Position numbers and translations under genes: made by a program
Part shown: piece after piece, positions 5,184 through 6,441 of the stretch
How positions within the stretch are numbered: the stretch's first letter is position 1
Layout: every line of letters starts with the position of its first letter
Notes under the pieces: generated by a model
Databases searched by the model: none
What the model was told of the DNA's origin: nothing
Seen by the model: the letters and a program-made list of their open reading frames with translations, nothing else
Source of the DNA: Candidatus Hydromicrobium americanum
Lineage (GTDB): Bacteria; Actinomycetota; Humimicrobiia; Humimicrobiales; Humimicrobiaceae
Length of the DNA: 6,441 bases
Reading direction: 5' to 3'
Assembly (NCBI GenBank): GCA_002779205.1
Contig: PEXF01000136.1
Span: 903 to 7,343 of the forward strand

Positions 5184-6336
5184 TTAAAAAATACTAAATT
5201 TGTATAATGATACGTTAAGCATGCATTTAAAATAGATATAGAGCATTTTAATTATGTTGTTTCTAAATCTGCTGGAACAAAAGGGACTGGAAGCGGCAGA
5301 GATATCAATTTCTCCCGCAAATTCGTTTAAATCAAATTCAGCATTTTGGGAAGGGTTGTTCCTTTCAAAAATATGCACTTTATTGTCTGTCCCGCCAACT
5401 GCAAGATAACTACCGTCATCAGCAATATCCAGTGCTCCCAGACTAACATTTTTTATATTCCAGGAATTAACCGGTTGATTGGAGTCCTTTGAAAAAATAT
5501 AGACATTGCCTCCAAACATAGTAGCTGCGCCGATATACATGCTGTCAGGTGTAAATCCTAAGGCGCGCACGGAAGCATTATCCGGTGTGGTGAATTTCCA
5601 AACAGGTTCTTTTGAGTCTATGGAAAATAAAAATACTGCACCATCGCTTGATTCTGAGCCAAAGACAGCAAAAGAGCCATCAGCAGAAATTATAGATTCG
5701 TCAACAGGTGAATCTCTGGTTAACATTTCAGAACGTACTAAAGGCTCATTTGAATCTCTGGAAAAAATATAAGCCCGGCGATCTGGACAGCCGGTAGCGG
5801 TAGCAATATAGTATCCATCATCTGAAAGAGATACCCCGCCAATCCATTCTTTATCCATTGAATATCGCCAGATGACCTCACTTTTTTCTTTACTAATTAG
5901 AACTATTTCGTTTTTACTAAAATCACTGGAAAATAATACAGGTCCGTTAGCCGGTGAATCAATTATTGAGTTACGGGCTTTACCTGTTCCATTGGAGGCT
6001 TCAAAATAATATATATTTAACTCCCTGTTTATAATTATTATCAGCATGATTTTCCTTTTCCATATCAATCATTTCACCGTTAAAATAGATTTTTACATAT
6101 TCCGGAGCACGGCCTTTTTCGTCTTTATAAATGACTGAATAAGTATAACGCATACAAACCGGGCCCCAAAAAGGGTAGACTTTTCCATTGTCAAGAATTG
6201 GAGCATCTTTTGTTTCTTCGGGTGTTAATTGGGGAATTTGAATAATTTCACCGGTATCAATTTTAGTTTCTGCTAAACTCACAATTGTTAGCAGCAGGAT
6301 ACATAAAATAAAGAAAATAGTTATAATTTTTCTCAT
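5184..6336 (-). pseudogene. secreted Ig-like/beta-propeller (WD40/PQQ-like) protein, frameshifted and 3' truncated
   Basis: Likely exported repeat protein; ligand and role are unknown. The ATG at 6336 opens a signal peptide (MRK, then hydrophobic to about 21; probable cleavage SLA|ET after residue 22). An Ig-like segment follows, RYTYSVIYKDEKGRAPEYV (63-81) and IYFNGEMIDMEKEN. At codon 111 this frame stops (TGA, 6003-6001), but the +1 frame continues exactly with YYFEASNGTGKARNS. Rejoining near 6009-6012 gives GVKYYYFEAS, a sensible join, so one extra base is the simplest explanation. The second frame holds about five propeller blades with the recurring pattern DDGSYLAVGG...VHIFERN and FSxDSNEP. 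A sixth blade starts (AGEIDISA) and degenerates into non-family sequence ending at TAA 5186-5184, whereas such propellers usually have 6-8 blades. No good ribosome binding site precedes the ATG. The 3' frame could start separately at ATG 6068 but would lack the export signal. Confidence 0.75.
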
Positions 6337-6441
6337 ATTATGTAATTCTAGACCAAAAAATTTAATTTGAACAGAAAATCAACCAGCAAGTAAAACAATC
6401 AAGCTTCTTGTAAAGAACTATCAGATATTAATAAAATTCAA

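Noticed and set aside
5203..5208. Perfect TATAAT on the plus strand near the end of the propeller gene
   Set aside because: There is no acceptable -35 at the right distance and no plus-strand gene downstream; it is expected by chance in AT-rich DNA.
5506..5772. Plus-strand open frame opposite the propeller blades
   Set aside because: Its translation mirrors the blade repeats of the minus strand and has no start signal.
6001..6068. Programmed frameshifting in the propeller gene
   Set aside because: I see no slippery heptamer, internal Shine-Dalgarno or following hairpin of the known kinds, and the 3' end looks degraded too, so mutation is likelier.

Overview
The window comes from an AT-rich genome with bacterial-type Shine-Dalgarno sites (for example AAGGAGG ahead of yjbQ) and ordinary use of the standard code. 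The gene content (two-subunit LeuC/LeuD of the short type, a citramalate synthase, several toxin-antitoxin modules, a secreted beta-propeller protein) fits a low-GC anaerobic bacterium, Clostridia-like or from an uncultured low-GC lineage. I cannot name a taxon from the sequence alone.

Bases 1-2896 (+ strand) are a biosynthetic block: the 3' part of leuC, then leuD (TAATG overlap), then cimA after a 93-base gap. Together these look like the citramalate route: CimA condenses pyruvate with acetyl-CoA to citramalate, and LeuCD isomerises it (and isopropylmalate) on the way to 2-oxobutyrate and isoleucine, without threonine. A 3-isopropylmalate dehydrogenase (leuB) is needed as well and is not in view.

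Bases 2897-5170 are a toxin-antitoxin (TA) zone. An apparently intact VapBC pair (3083-3878) sits behind a clear sigma70-type promoter embedded in a long imperfect palindrome. A YjbQ/UPF0047 gene (3939-4355) follows. Next is a RelB-like antitoxin and a RelE-like toxin (4455-4972) whose frame is broken by one TGA exactly where RelE has its catalytic arginine. The roughly 200 AT-rich bases after it are not blank. On the minus strand they hold what I read as the last ~30 residues of an MNT-type nucleotidyltransferase overlapping the first ~26 residues of a HEPN protein, the remnant of a third TA module.

Bases 5184-6336 (- strand) encode a secreted protein with an N-terminal signal peptide, an Ig-like domain and about five beta-propeller blades. 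It is split by a +1 frameshift near 6009-6012 and appears to lose its last blades. Bases 6337-6441, upstream of it, show no clear promoter or ribosome binding site and no other gene.

Overall, intact amino-acid biosynthesis genes border a decaying accessory segment: one TA module looks functional, one is broken by a single codon, one survives as a remnant, and next to them lies a broken surface-protein gene. I found no CRISPR array, tRNA, rRNA or transposase, and no convincing wholly new system. The degraded parts are the most informative.
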